Below are positions 1 through 7,619 of a stretch of DNA of 64,000 bases, one piece after another. Position 1 is the first letter of the stretch. Each line of letters opens with the position of its first letter. The DNA comes from Brevundimonas sp. SH203 (GTDB lineage Bacteria > Pseudomonadota > Alphaproteobacteria > Caulobacterales > Caulobacteraceae): positions 372,001 through 436,000 of the forward strand of contig NZ_BDMM01000003.1 in NCBI RefSeq assembly GCF_002157625.1, written 5' to 3'. The notes beneath the pieces were generated by a model. The model did not search any database and was not told the DNA's origin. It saw only the letters and a list, made by a program, of their open reading frames with translations. Made by a program: the position numbers and the translations under genes.

Positions 1-261
1 CGCCCCGGTGACGGCGAACAGGATGGCGCAGGGCCAGCGCACCCGCCCGGCCCGGGCGTGGCCGGCCAGAGCCGTCAGGGCGTTCAGCGCCACCCCCGCC
101 GCTGACACGCCGATGGCGATGTGCGGATCGCTGACCCCGACCAGATAGAGCAGCAGCGGCGCCGCCAGCACCGACCCGCCGCCGCCGAACAGCGTCAGCA
201 ACAGGCCCACGACGCCGCCGCTGAACACGGCCAGGCCCAAAGGCAGCAGATCGGTCGTCAT
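1..261 (-). CDS. TSUP (TauE/SafE) family anion exporter, partial
   Basis: Only the first 87 codons are present; the gene runs off the left edge. The peptide starts MTTDLLPLGLAVFSGG and has a glycine-rich stretch (LTLFGGGGSVLAAPLL) and hydrophobic helices typical of the N-terminal half of TauE/SafE (TSUP) membrane transporters. It begins 4 nt after the rhodanese stop, so it is the distal gene of the arsR-rhodanese operon. In related BigR/SqrR loci such a permease is proposed to export sulfite or other sulfur anions left by persulfide oxidation. Family call is good; substrate is inferred from context. Confidence 0.8.
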   Translation of the reverse strand, partial: MTTDLLPLGLAVFSGGVVGLLLTLFGGGGSVLAAPLLLYLVGVSDPHIAIGVSAAGVALNALTALAGHARAGRVRWPCAILFAVTGA

Positions 262-265
262 GGCG

Positions 266-808
266 TCAGGCGGCCTTCGGCGCGGTTCTGTTCCAGGGCA
301 TGACGGCCAGCACGCGCGCCATGCCGCAGAAGCCCGTGGCGCCCGCGACGAACAGGCCCGCCCCGACGAAGGCCGACAGCCCCCAGAAGGCGGGATGGAC
401 CAACAGGCCCAGCGCCGCCCCGATCAGGATCAGGCCGCCCGCCGCCATCTGGACCTGCCGCATCAGTTCGATGGGCTTGGACCGATCCGCGCGCACGTCC
501 AGCCCGTGCGCCTTCCACGCCTCCAGCCCGCCTTCGAGAACGAAGGCCTGGCCCGACACGCACGCCGCCAGACGGTCGCGATTGACCTCGGTGCGGTTGC
601 CGGTGCGGCAGGTGAAGATCACCGCGCGCCCGTTCGCCTGGCTCTGGGAGAACCGATCCAGGGACGACAGCGGCGCATGGACGGCGCCGACGACGTGTTC
701 CCGGGCGAACTCGTCGGGTTCGCGAATGTCGATCAGAACCGCCTCGCCCGCCTTCAGGCGGCGCGAAACCTCGGCGGGGGACAGGGGGGTCAGGACGCTC
801 ATGGACAT
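266..808 (-). CDS. Rhodanese-like protein with C-terminal DUF2892 membrane hairpin (YgaP-like)
   Basis: About 180 aa. Residues 1-105 form a single rhodanese domain with the catalytic loop CRTGNR (Cys about residue 67). The C-terminal part holds two hydrophobic helices of the DUF2892/YgaP type, placing the domain at the inner membrane. The start ATG at 808 overlaps the arsR stop (ATGA, 806-810), so I prefer it to an ATG ten codons upstream. Rhodaneses move sulfane sulfur from persulfides to acceptors. With the upstream Cys-pair repressor, the downstream TSUP permease and the divergent dioxygenase it forms a reactive-sulfur detoxification set. Confidence 0.88.
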   Translation of the reverse strand: MSMSVLTPLSPAEVSRRLKAGEAVLIDIREPDEFAREHVVGAVHAPLSSLDRFSQSQANGRAVIFTCRTGNRTEVNRDRLAACVSGQAFVLEGGLEAWKAHGLDVRADRSKPIELMRQVQMAAGGLILIGAALGLLVHPAFWGLSAFVGAGLFVAGATGFCGMARVLAVMPWNRTAPKAA

Positions 809-1149
809 CAGGCCTTTTCGGAAGAGGCGGGGGGACAATAGATTTCGGCCAGCACGGCGATGACCTTCAGGACCGCCGGGTCGGCGATGCGGTAGAAGAT
901 GGCCGTGCCGTCACGCCGCGTGGCGACCAGCGCCTCGTCGCGCAGCCTGGCCAGATGTTGGGACAGGGCCGACTGCGACAGGCCGACCATCGGCAGAAGC
1001 TGGCCCACCGACAGTTCGCCCTCGCCCAGTTGGCACAGGATCATCAGACGCTTCTCGTTGGACAGGGCGCGCAGCAGCGCCGCCGCCTCGCCCGCGCTGG
1101 CCTGGAATTGTTCGATGCCGATGGTCTGAAGGTCGATCATGGCGACCAT
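808..1149 (-). CDS. bigR: ArsR-family persulfide-sensing repressor (BigR/SqrR type)
   Basis: 113 aa winged-helix protein with the ArsR pattern: LSNEKRLMILCQL, recognition region LSQSALSQHLARLRDEALV and wing DGTAIFYRI. Cys39 (MILCQL) and Cys105 (EIYCPP) are 66 residues apart, the same separation as the redox Cys pair of BigR and SqrR, which form a disulfide or tetrasulfide with sulfide-derived persulfides and release DNA. It lacks the metal-binding ELCVCDL motif of arsenic sensors. It heads the minus-strand operon and is divergent from the persulfide dioxygenase; an AT-rich palindrome lies between them. An internal ATG at 1140 is an alternative start. Confidence 0.87.
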   Translation of the reverse strand: MVAMIDLQTIGIEQFQASAGEAAALLRALSNEKRLMILCQLGEGELSVGQLLPMVGLSQSALSQHLARLRDEALVATRRDGTAIFYRIADPAVLKVIAVLAEIYCPPASSEKA

Positions 1150-1160
1150 AATATGAGCAG

Positions 1161-1175
1161 TTGCTAAATAAGCAA
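1161..1175. promoter_or_regulatory. Candidate BigR-type operator in the divergent promoter
   Basis: TTGCTAAATAAGCAA is a perfect 5-5-5 inverted repeat (TTGCT/AGCAA) inside the only AT-rich stretch of the 62-bp gap between arsR (start 1149) and the dioxygenase (start 1212). Position and symmetry suit a repressor that closes both promoters. Binding by the neighbouring ArsR protein is inferred. Confidence 0.5.
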
Positions 1176-1211
1176 TACCTAATATGTTGGGCGTCGAAAG
1201 GCGTTCTTCCC

Positions 1212-2078
1212 ATGATCCAACACCCCCAGGTTCGCGGCTTCTTCGACCCCGCCACCCACACCGTGACCTATCTGGTCAGCGATCCGGCCAGCGGCAGGGC
1301 GGCCATCATCGACCCCGTTCTGGACTACGACGCCGCCAGCGCCCGCACATCGACCCGTTCGATCGAGGCGGTGACGGCGGCGCTGAAGGCGTCGGGCCTG
1401 ACTCTGGCCCTGGTTCTGGAAACCCACGCCCACGCCGACCACCTGACGGCCGCCGCCCATCTTCGCCACACGACGGGGGCGGGGGTCGGCATCGGGGCGC
1501 GCATCACCCAGGTCCAGTCGACCTTCGCCCCCCTTTTCGGCGCGGGCGACGTGCGGAGCGACGGCCGCGTCTTCGATCACCTCTATTCGGATGGCGACCG
1601 CTTCGCGCTGGGGGAGCTGACGGTTGAGGTGATCCACACCCCCGGCCACACCCCCGCCTGCGTCAGCTACCGCATCGGCGACGCCGTCTTCACCGGCGAC
1701 ACCCTGTTCATGCCCGACTACGGCACGGCGCGAACGGACTTCCCCGGCGGCGACGCCCGGACCCTGTATCGCTCGATCCAGCGCCTGCTCGCCCTGCCCG
1801 ACGACACCCGCGTCTTCGTCGGCCACGACTATCTGCCCCAGGGCCGCGCCGACCATCGGTTCGAGACCACCGTGGCGCAACAACGCAACGAGAACATCCA
1901 CGTGGGCGGCGGCGTATCCGAGGACGACTTCGTCGCCATGCGCGAGGCCCGCGACGCGACCCTGAGCGCACCGCAACTGATCCTGCCCTCGCTTCAGGTC
2001 AACATCCGCGCGGGCGACCTGCCCCCGCTCGAAAACGACGGCCGACGCTATCTCCGCCTGCCCCTAAATGCGATCTGA
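1212..2078 (+). CDS. MBL-fold persulfide dioxygenase / Blh-type hydrolase
   Basis: 288 aa from ATG 1212. Metallo-beta-lactamase fold: metal motif THAHADH near residue 75, then GHTPACVSY, GDTLFMPDYGTARTDFPGG and GHDYLPQGR. The TARTDFPGGD signature groups it with ETHE1-like persulfide dioxygenases and Agrobacterium/Xylella Blh, which oxidise glutathione persulfide to sulfite with one mononuclear iron. A TTG at 1161 extends the frame but lies inside the palindromic operator, so ATG 1212 (GAAAGG about 11 nt upstream) is preferred. Divergent from the repressor, as in bigR-blh loci. Confidence 0.87.
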   Translation: MIQHPQVRGFFDPATHTVTYLVSDPASGRAAIIDPVLDYDAASARTSTRSIEAVTAALKASGLTLALVLETHAHADHLTAAAHLRHTTGAGVGIGARITQVQSTFAPLFGAGDVRSDGRVFDHLYSDGDRFALGELTVEVIHTPGHTPACVSYRIGDAVFTGDTLFMPDYGTARTDFPGGDARTLYRSIQRLLALPDDTRVFVGHDYLPQGRADHRFETTVAQQRNENIHVGGGVSEDDFVAMREARDATLSAPQLILPSLQVNIRAGDLPPLENDGRRYLRLPLNAI

Positions 2079-2087
2079 TCGCCGCCG

Positions 2088-3755
2088 TCAGGCCGACCGC
2101 TGCTTGATGGGGGCGGAGCCGTCGGCCAGGCTTTCGGCCAGATAGACCTCGGCCTCCTGCGCCGGCAGGGCGGGGGCGTAGCCGAAGCCCTGGCCGTAGT
2201 GGCATTGGGCGTCCAGCAGCAGGCGGGCCAGTTCGGCGTTCTCGACCCCCTCGGCGACGACCTCCAGCGACAGGTCGCGGCCCAGGTTGACCACCGACTT
2301 GACGATCTTGGCCGAGCCTTCGTCCTTGTTCATCGTCAGCACGAAATAGCGGTCGATCTTCAGCGTATCGAACGGCAGGCGCGCCAGATAGGACAGGGAC
2401 GAGAAGCCGGTGCCGAAGTCGTCCAGCGCCAGCGACGCGCCCACGTCCTTCAGCGACTGCAGCACCTCGGCGGCGCGCGCGGTGTCGCGCATGATGTCGC
2501 CCTCGGTCACTTCCAGCTTCAGCGCGCCCTTGGGCAGGCCGCTTTCCTTGATGACGCGGGCCACGTCCTCGCACAGGTGCGGGCGCTCGATCTCGCCGAC
2601 CGACAGATTGACGCTGCAGAACAGCTTGCTGGCCTGCGGATGGCGCGCGATCCATTCGGCCAGCTGCCGCGCCGACTGGGTCATCATCAGCAGACCCAGT
2701 TCGTTCATCATGCCCAGGTCGGCGGTCAGGCCCAGGAATTCGTCCGGCGGCACCAGGCCCCGACGCGGATGGCGCCAGCGGGCCAGGGCCTCGAACCCCG
2801 CCACCGCCCCGGTGTTCAGGTTCACGATGGGCTGGAAGAAGGGCACGATCTCGCCGCGCACGAAGGCGTTTCTCAAATCCGCCTCAAGCGCCAGACGGCT
2901 GAGAGAATCGCTTTCCAGCGCCCGGCCATAGGCGGCCGATCCGCCGCGACCGGCGCTCTTGGCCGATTCCACCGCCAGTTCGACGCGGCGCAGCAGTTCG
3001 GCGGCGTCCGGCGCGTCCGGCCCGCCCTCCACCATCACCGCCCCGATGGAGACGGTCGGATAGATGTCGAATCCGGCGACGCGCAGCGGCTGCTCCAGCG
3101 CGTCGCGGACGCGATAGCTGGTGTGCGAGGCGCTCTTGGGCACGATGATGGCGAACTCGTCCTCGCCGATGCGGGCGGGCGAGGCGTCCTTGGGGAAGGC
3201 GGCCGCCAGACGCGATCCCAGGGCCGACAGCACCAGGTCCGTCCGCTCGTGGCCCAGGGCCTCGTTAAGGCGCCGCAGCCGGTCGACGTCGCCGACCACC
3301 ATCTCGTATTCGCCCGCCTGGGTCAGAACCTCGGTGACGCGCGCCAGGAAGGCCCGGCGGTCCAGCAGCCCCGTCAGCGTGTCGCGATCCGACCCGGCGA
3401 ACTTGGTCTCCAGCGCCACGACCCCGGCGGCGCGCAGCCCGTCCTCCAGCCAGACGCCGCGCCACAGACAGGTTTCCGATCCGCGCATCCGCAGGCGCAC
3501 GGCCACCTCGGTCCCCTCCTCCTGGGGCTTCAGCATCCGTTCGGCCAGGCTGCGGTCCTGCGGCAGGGCCAGGGCGACGAAGCCGGCGGCGGTGCATTCC
3601 GGCGCCAGCGGCCCCAGGCCCAGGGCGCGGGTGGCGCCGGTGAAGCGCAGTTCGTTCTCGGCCGGCGTCCAGATCCACAGGGCGGTGTCGGCGGCGGCCA
3701 ACGCCTCGATGGCGGTCGTGGCGTCCCAGGCCAGCGATCGGGATCGTGTCGTCAC
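2088..3755 (-). CDS. pdeA: Cyclic-di-GMP phosphodiesterase, PAS-like/GGDEF/EAL (PdeA-like)
   Basis: 555 aa. An N-terminal PAS-like region (to about 120) is followed by a GGDEF domain whose active site reads GEDEF (197-201), and a C-terminal EAL domain with the catalytic set intact: FEALARWRHP (EAL 322-324), LEVTEGDIM, LALDDFGTGFSS, LKIDRYFV and VVAEGVE. This matches Caulobacter CC3396/PdeA in length, order and the GEDEF variant; there the degenerate GGDEF domain binds GTP and stimulates the EAL phosphodiesterase. It probably hydrolyses c-di-GMP to pGpG. The C-terminus is KQRSA. Orthology is inferred from architecture. Confidence 0.82.
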   Translation of the reverse strand: MTTRSRSLAWDATTAIEALAAADTALWIWTPAENELRFTGATRALGLGPLAPECTAAGFVALALPQDRSLAERMLKPQEEGTEVAVRLRMRGSETCLWRGVWLEDGLRAAGVVALETKFAGSDRDTLTGLLDRRAFLARVTEVLTQAGEYEMVVGDVDRLRRLNEALGHERTDLVLSALGSRLAAAFPKDASPARIGEDEFAIIVPKSASHTSYRVRDALEQPLRVAGFDIYPTVSIGAVMVEGGPDAPDAAELLRRVELAVESAKSAGRGGSAAYGRALESDSLSRLALEADLRNAFVRGEIVPFFQPIVNLNTGAVAGFEALARWRHPRRGLVPPDEFLGLTADLGMMNELGLLMMTQSARQLAEWIARHPQASKLFCSVNLSVGEIERPHLCEDVARVIKESGLPKGALKLEVTEGDIMRDTARAAEVLQSLKDVGASLALDDFGTGFSSLSYLARLPFDTLKIDRYFVLTMNKDEGSAKIVKSVVNLGRDLSLEVVAEGVENAELARLLLDAQCHYGQGFGYAPALPAQEAEVYLAESLADGSAPIKQRSA

Positions 3756-3786
3756 GCTATCCGCCCTTCCAGACGGCCCGCGACCG

Positions 3787-4365
3787 TCAACGCTCGTCCT
3801 CGACCAGGCCGAACAGAAGATGGTCTGCCCACCCGCCGTTAATTTTCAAATAAGCCCGCGCCCGGCCCTCCTGGCTGAAACCGGATTTCTCCAGCACCCG
3901 GCGCGACCCGTGGTTGGTCGGCAGGCAGGCCGCCTCCAGCCGGTGCAGTTTCAGCGTGTCGAACGCATAGCCGACCACCGCCCTGACCGCCGCCGTCGCC
4001 ACGCCCTGACCGGAATAGGGCTGGCCGATCCAGTAGCCCAGCGTCCCGGTTTCGGCGACGCCGCGCCGCACGTTCGACAGGGTCACGGCGCCGGCCAGCG
4101 TCCTGCCCCGGTCGACCAGGACGAAAAAGGGCCAGGCGTGGCCCAGCTCCATCTCGCGCGCATAGATCGACAGCCGCCGACGGAAGGCCGCCTTGGTCAG
4201 GTCGTCCTCGGGCCAGGCCGGCTCCCACGGCTGCAGATAGTCGCGCGACCCGTCCCTCAGCGTGGACCAGGCGGCGTAATCGCCCGCGCGCGGCGGGCGC
4301 AGGGTCACGCCCTCGCCCCGGATCACGGGACCGCCGACATCGCTCATCCAGTCCAACAAGGCCAT
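3787..4365 (-). CDS. GNAT N-acetyltransferase, RimJ/RimL type
   Basis: 192 aa with a complete GNAT fold: N-terminal VTLRPPRAGDYAAWSTLR, the central GYWIGQPYSGQGVATAAVRAV acetyl-CoA (Q/RxxGxG/A) loop, and the C-terminal LHRLEAACLPTNHGSRRVLEKSGF motif typical of RimJ-like enzymes, which acetylate protein N-terminal amino groups or small amines. It lies 31 bp upstream of the PdeA-like gene on the same strand. Family certain; substrate not determinable. Confidence 0.87.
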   Translation of the reverse strand: MALLDWMSDVGGPVIRGEGVTLRPPRAGDYAAWSTLRDGSRDYLQPWEPAWPEDDLTKAAFRRRLSIYAREMELGHAWPFFVLVDRGRTLAGAVTLSNVRRGVAETGTLGYWIGQPYSGQGVATAAVRAVVGYAFDTLKLHRLEAACLPTNHGSRRVLEKSGFSQEGRARAYLKINGGWADHLLFGLVEDER

Positions 4366-4401
4366 CGCGGGGACTATAGCACCAAGATCTTGGCTTGAAC
4401 C

Positions 4402-4995
4402 TTACGCTTCGGCCAAAAGCGTCGCCGTCAGTTTCAGCGCCAGATCGCGGCCCAGACCGTCGGGCGCGCCCAGCATCGGCGTCAGTATGTCGCCGATCAG
4501 CCCCTCGGCGAAGGCCATATAGGCCGCGGTCATGACCAGCGACCGCGCCCGCTCGGCCGCGCGCGGATCGTCGGGCGCCATCGCCGCCAGCCGGTCGGCC
4601 AGATCGCGCACCACCCCGGCGAAGCTTTCGGCCCGCGCCTGTTCGCGCGCCAGCGCCAGCCAGGCCGCCAGCTGCGAGGCCCCGCCCCGGCCGAAGGCGT
4701 CGAACACCGCCGTCATCAGCCGCTCCGGCTCCACGTCGTCGCGCGCCTCGCCCAGCCCCGCCTCGATCCGGTCGGCCAGGTCGCGCACCATACGGTCCAT
4801 CAGCGCGCCCTGAAGCCCGGCGGCCGAGCCGAAATGATGGATCAGATTGGCGTGACCCACCCCCATCCGCTGGCCCACCGCCTTCAGCGTCACCGCCGCC
4901 GGCCCCCCGGACAGCAGCAGGTCGCGCGCCGCCTCCAGCGCCTCTTCGCGCGCGACCGCCCCGCGTCGCCGCCTTGCCGGACCATTAGTTGACAT
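4402..4995 (-). CDS. TetR-family transcriptional regulator
   Basis: 197 aa. The N-terminal 60 residues form a TetR DNA-binding domain (EEALEAARDLLLSGGPAAVTLKAVGQRMGVGHANLIHHFGSAAGLQGALMDR), followed by an all-helical ligand/dimer domain. It is divergent from the di-iron hydrolase at 5057, and a 14-bp palindrome overlaps its own start codon, so it probably represses both genes. The inducer cannot be predicted. Confidence 0.87.
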   Translation of the reverse strand: MSTNGPARRRRGAVAREEALEAARDLLLSGGPAAVTLKAVGQRMGVGHANLIHHFGSAAGLQGALMDRMVRDLADRIEAGLGEARDDVEPERLMTAVFDAFGRGGASQLAAWLALAREQARAESFAGVVRDLADRLAAMAPDDPRAAERARSLVMTAAYMAFAEGLIGDILTPMLGAPDGLGRDLALKLTATLLAEA

Positions 4996-5017
4996 AGATG
5001 TCAGTTATCTCCATATT
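4989..5017 (+). promoter_or_regulatory. Sigma-70-like promoter with overlapping TetR operator palindrome
   Basis: TTGACA (4989-4994) and CATATT (5012-5017), 17 bp apart, sit ahead of the hydrolase gene at 5057. The -35 box is embedded in TGACATAGATGTCA (4990-5003), an inverted repeat with 6-bp arms that also covers the tetR start codon (4993-4995). A bound TetR dimer would block both directions. Sequence pattern seen; binding inferred. Confidence 0.55.
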
Positions 5018-5056
5018 CGTCTCGCAATCGAGGGGCCGATCCCAAGGAGCTTCACC

Positions 5057-5893
5057 ATGGCGAAATCCGCCACCCCCGCCGACCTCCAGATCACGCCGCG
5101 CGACCTGCATATCGACCGCGAGGCCGCCACGCCACGCTGGTGGTTAAACGGCGACCCTTTCGGCACCGCCGTCATGAACGCGCTCAGCCTGACCTTCCCC
5201 GACGGAGAGCGGTTCTTCATCCAGTCGGTCAAGCGGTTCGCCAAGGACGCCCCGCCGCGTCTGGCCGCCGACATCCGCGCCTTCACGGTGCAGGAGGGGG
5301 CCCACACGCGCGAACACATGGCCTTCAACGCCATCACCGAACGCGCCGGCTACCAGACCGCCGAGATCGAGGCCTATGTCACCGCACGGCTGGGCATCGC
5401 CCGCGCCCGTCCGCCGCTGGCCCAGCTGGCGGCGACCATGGCGCTGGAGCATTTCACCGCCGCCTTCGCCCACCGGCTGCTGGCCGATCCCGACCTCTTG
5501 AAGGGATCGCCGCACGATCTGGCCCGCCTGTGGCGCTGGCATTCGATCGAGGAGATCGAACACAAGGGCGTGGCCTATGATGTCTTCCTGCACGCGACCC
5601 GCGCGATGTCGCCGCTTCAGCGCTGGCGGCTGCGGCGCTGGGCCATGCTGCTGACCACCCTGCTGTTCACAAAGACGGTGCGCGAGACCAGTCTGATGCT
5701 GTTGAAACAGGACGGCATCGTGGGCTGGCGCGCCCGGTTCGGCCTGTTCCGCTGGCTGTGGCTGAAGCCGGGCCTGTATCGGCGGATGATCGGCGACTAT
5801 TTCGCCTTCTACAAACCCGACTTCCACCCGTGGCAGGTCGATGACCGCGACCTGATCGCCCAGGCCGAGGCGGGCCTGGCCCAACCGGCCTGA
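5057..5893 (+). CDS. Predicted metal-dependent hydrolase (PF10118 family)
   Basis: 278 aa, soluble and helical. Ferritin-like metal ligands are visible in repeated Glu/His motifs: FTVQEGAHTREH, MALEHFTAAFAH and HSIEEIEHKGVAYD. This pattern and the ending with DFHPW match the PF10118 family annotated as predicted metal-dependent hydrolase. Members often neighbour TetR regulators and are suspected of acting on hydrophobic substrates, but no reaction is established. A clear Shine-Dalgarno (AAGGAG) precedes ATG 5057. Divergent from tetR with a shared operator. Confidence 0.83.
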   Translation: MAKSATPADLQITPRDLHIDREAATPRWWLNGDPFGTAVMNALSLTFPDGERFFIQSVKRFAKDAPPRLAADIRAFTVQEGAHTREHMAFNAITERAGYQTAEIEAYVTARLGIARARPPLAQLAATMALEHFTAAFAHRLLADPDLLKGSPHDLARLWRWHSIEEIEHKGVAYDVFLHATRAMSPLQRWRLRRWAMLLTTLLFTKTVRETSLMLLKQDGIVGWRARFGLFRWLWLKPGLYRRMIGDYFAFYKPDFHPWQVDDRDLIAQAEAGLAQPA

Positions 5894-5918
5894 CCTCACC
5901 GGATCGACGCCCCCTGTT

Positions 5919-6046
5919 CGTCATTCCGGGGCGTCCGCAGGACGAACCCGGAACCCAGGGGGCTCGCATCCGGCGTCGATGCATCAGGCGAACCGCGTGC
6001 GGTCCTGGGTTCCGGGTTCTTCACTTCGCTCAACCCCGGAATGACG
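5919..6046. repeat. Dispersed palindromic intergenic repeat, family A copy 1
   Basis: 128-bp element bounded by perfect 13-bp inverted ends (CGTCATTCCGGGG at 5919-5931, its complement at 6034-6046), with an inner inverted pair GAACCCGGAACCCAGG / CCTGGGTTCCGGGTTC. The same element recurs at 27787 and 60983. It occupies most of the gap between the hydrolase and the DUF1800 gene. Confidence 0.85.
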
Positions 6047-6176
6047 GCGGGCCGCGTCTCGATTGAACCTGTCCCGCTTGTCGTTCTCGCCTCGTCGCTT
6101 TTCCGTCGCCGCGTCGCGACGGAAAGCCGCATCCTCCTGCGTTACAGGCTTCGGGGGATGAACGAGGACACAGGTC

Positions 6177-7619
6177 ATGGCTTCATCACCCATCGACGCC
6201 GCCGTCGCCCTGACCCGGCTGGGTCTGGGCGCCCGCCCCGGCGAGATCGCGCGCGTGGCCGCCGATCCGCGCGGCTGGGCCATGGCCCAAATCCGGCGTC
6301 AGGGCGCGCCCCGGCCGCCGGGCGATCTGCCCGACACGACCGAACGGCTGGGCCAGTATTTCGACTATCAGTCCGCCGCTCGCGCGCCTGCGCCCGGCGC
6401 CGGCGCCGTCGATCCCGCCGCCGAGGCCCGGCGCGAGGCGCGTCAGGCCGCGCGACGCGACATCGTTCAGGACACGGCCCAGGCCTTCCTCTCCCGCGCC
6501 CAGCTGGGCGCCGCGACCGAGGACGGGTTCGCCGAGCGCTGGGCCCTGTTCTGGTCGAACGCCCTGACCGTCTCGGCCGCCAAGTTCGACAGCGGCGCCT
6601 TCATCGCCCAGTACGAGTGCGATGCCGTCCGCCCCCACGTCTTCGGCCGGTTCGAGGATCTGGTCATGGCCTGCGAACAGCATCCGGCCATGCTGCTCTA
6701 TCTGGACCAGGCCCGCTCGACCGGCCCCGACAGTCCGGTGGGCGCCCGGCGCAGGGCGGGGCTGAACGAGAACCTGGCCCGCGAGATGATGGAGCTGCAC
6801 ACCGTCGGCGCCGATGCGGGCTACACCCAGGCGGACGTGACCGAACTGGCCCGCGCCCTGACCGGCTGGTCCATTCCCACCGCGCGCGAGGCCGAGAGCG
6901 CGGGCGCCGACGCCGCCCGTCCGCGTCGCGCCCGCATGGCCGCCCAGGTTCAGCCCGGTCCCAACGGCTTCGTCTTCCGCGCCAACGTCCACGAACCCGG
7001 CGCCCGCACGGTGATGGGCAAGACCTATCCCCCCGGCGGCCTGGATCAGGGGCAGGCGGTGCTGCGCGACCTGGCCCGCCATCCGGCGACCGCCAGACGC
7101 CTGTCGCGGCGTCTCGCCGCACACTTCGTCGCCGACAGCCCGCCCGACGCCCTGGTCGCCCGGCTGGAGGCCGCCTGGACCCGTTCGGGCGGCGATCTGG
7201 CCCAGGTGGCCCGCGCCCTGATCGCCGCGCCCGAGACCTGGACGCCCCGGCCCGCCAAGATCAAGACGCCCTACGACCTGATCGTCTCGACCCACCGCGC
7301 CCTGGGAACCCGGCCCCAGCGCCTGCCGCCCCTGCGTCAGGCCCTGGCCGACATGGGCCAGCCGCTCTACGCCCCGCCCTCGCCCGAGGGGTGGCCCGAT
7401 ACGGCGGCCGACTGGGCCGGCCCCGACGCCCTGGTCAAACGGCTGAACTGGGCCGCTGCCGCCGCCGCGACCGTTCAGGTCTCCGACACCGATGCGGTCG
7501 CCGCCGACGCCCTGGGCGCCCGGCTCGGCGAACGCACGCGCCTGGCCGTCGCCCGCGCCGAAAGCCGTCCCGAAGCCCTGACCCTGCTGTTCATGTCGCC
7601 GGAGTTTCAACGCCGATGA
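6177..7619 (+). CDS. DUF1800 domain-containing protein
   Basis: 480 aa. Starts MASSPIDAAVALTRLGLGARPGE and has the DUF1800 hallmarks: ERWALFWSNALTVS, LNENLAREMMELHTVG and YTQADVTELARALTGWSI, ending in ESRPEALTLLFMSPEFQRR. These proteins are nearly always encoded beside a DUF1501 protein, as here (ATGA overlap, 7616-7619). Function is unknown; the pair has been linked to envelope or extracellular roles. No signal peptide is evident. A longer frame beginning at 6041 covers this region out of phase and is not real there. Confidence 0.88.
   Translation: MASSPIDAAVALTRLGLGARPGEIARVAADPRGWAMAQIRRQGAPRPPGDLPDTTERLGQYFDYQSAARAPAPGAGAVDPAAEARREARQAARRDIVQDTAQAFLSRAQLGAATEDGFAERWALFWSNALTVSAAKFDSGAFIAQYECDAVRPHVFGRFEDLVMACEQHPAMLLYLDQARSTGPDSPVGARRRAGLNENLAREMMELHTVGADAGYTQADVTELARALTGWSIPTAREAESAGADAARPRRARMAAQVQPGPNGFVFRANVHEPGARTVMGKTYPPGGLDQGQAVLRDLARHPATARRLSRRLAAHFVADSPPDALVARLEAAWTRSGGDLAQVARALIAAPETWTPRPAKIKTPYDLIVSTHRALGTRPQRLPPLRQALADMGQPLYAPPSPEGWPDTAADWAGPDALVKRLNWAAAAAATVQVSDTDAVAADALGARLGERTRLAVARAESRPEALTLLFMSPEFQRR

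Noticed and set aside
1161..1211. TTG start for the persulfide dioxygenase
   Set aside because: The extra 17 codons overlap the palindromic operator and the AT-rich promoter; ATG 1212 gives the expected N-terminus.
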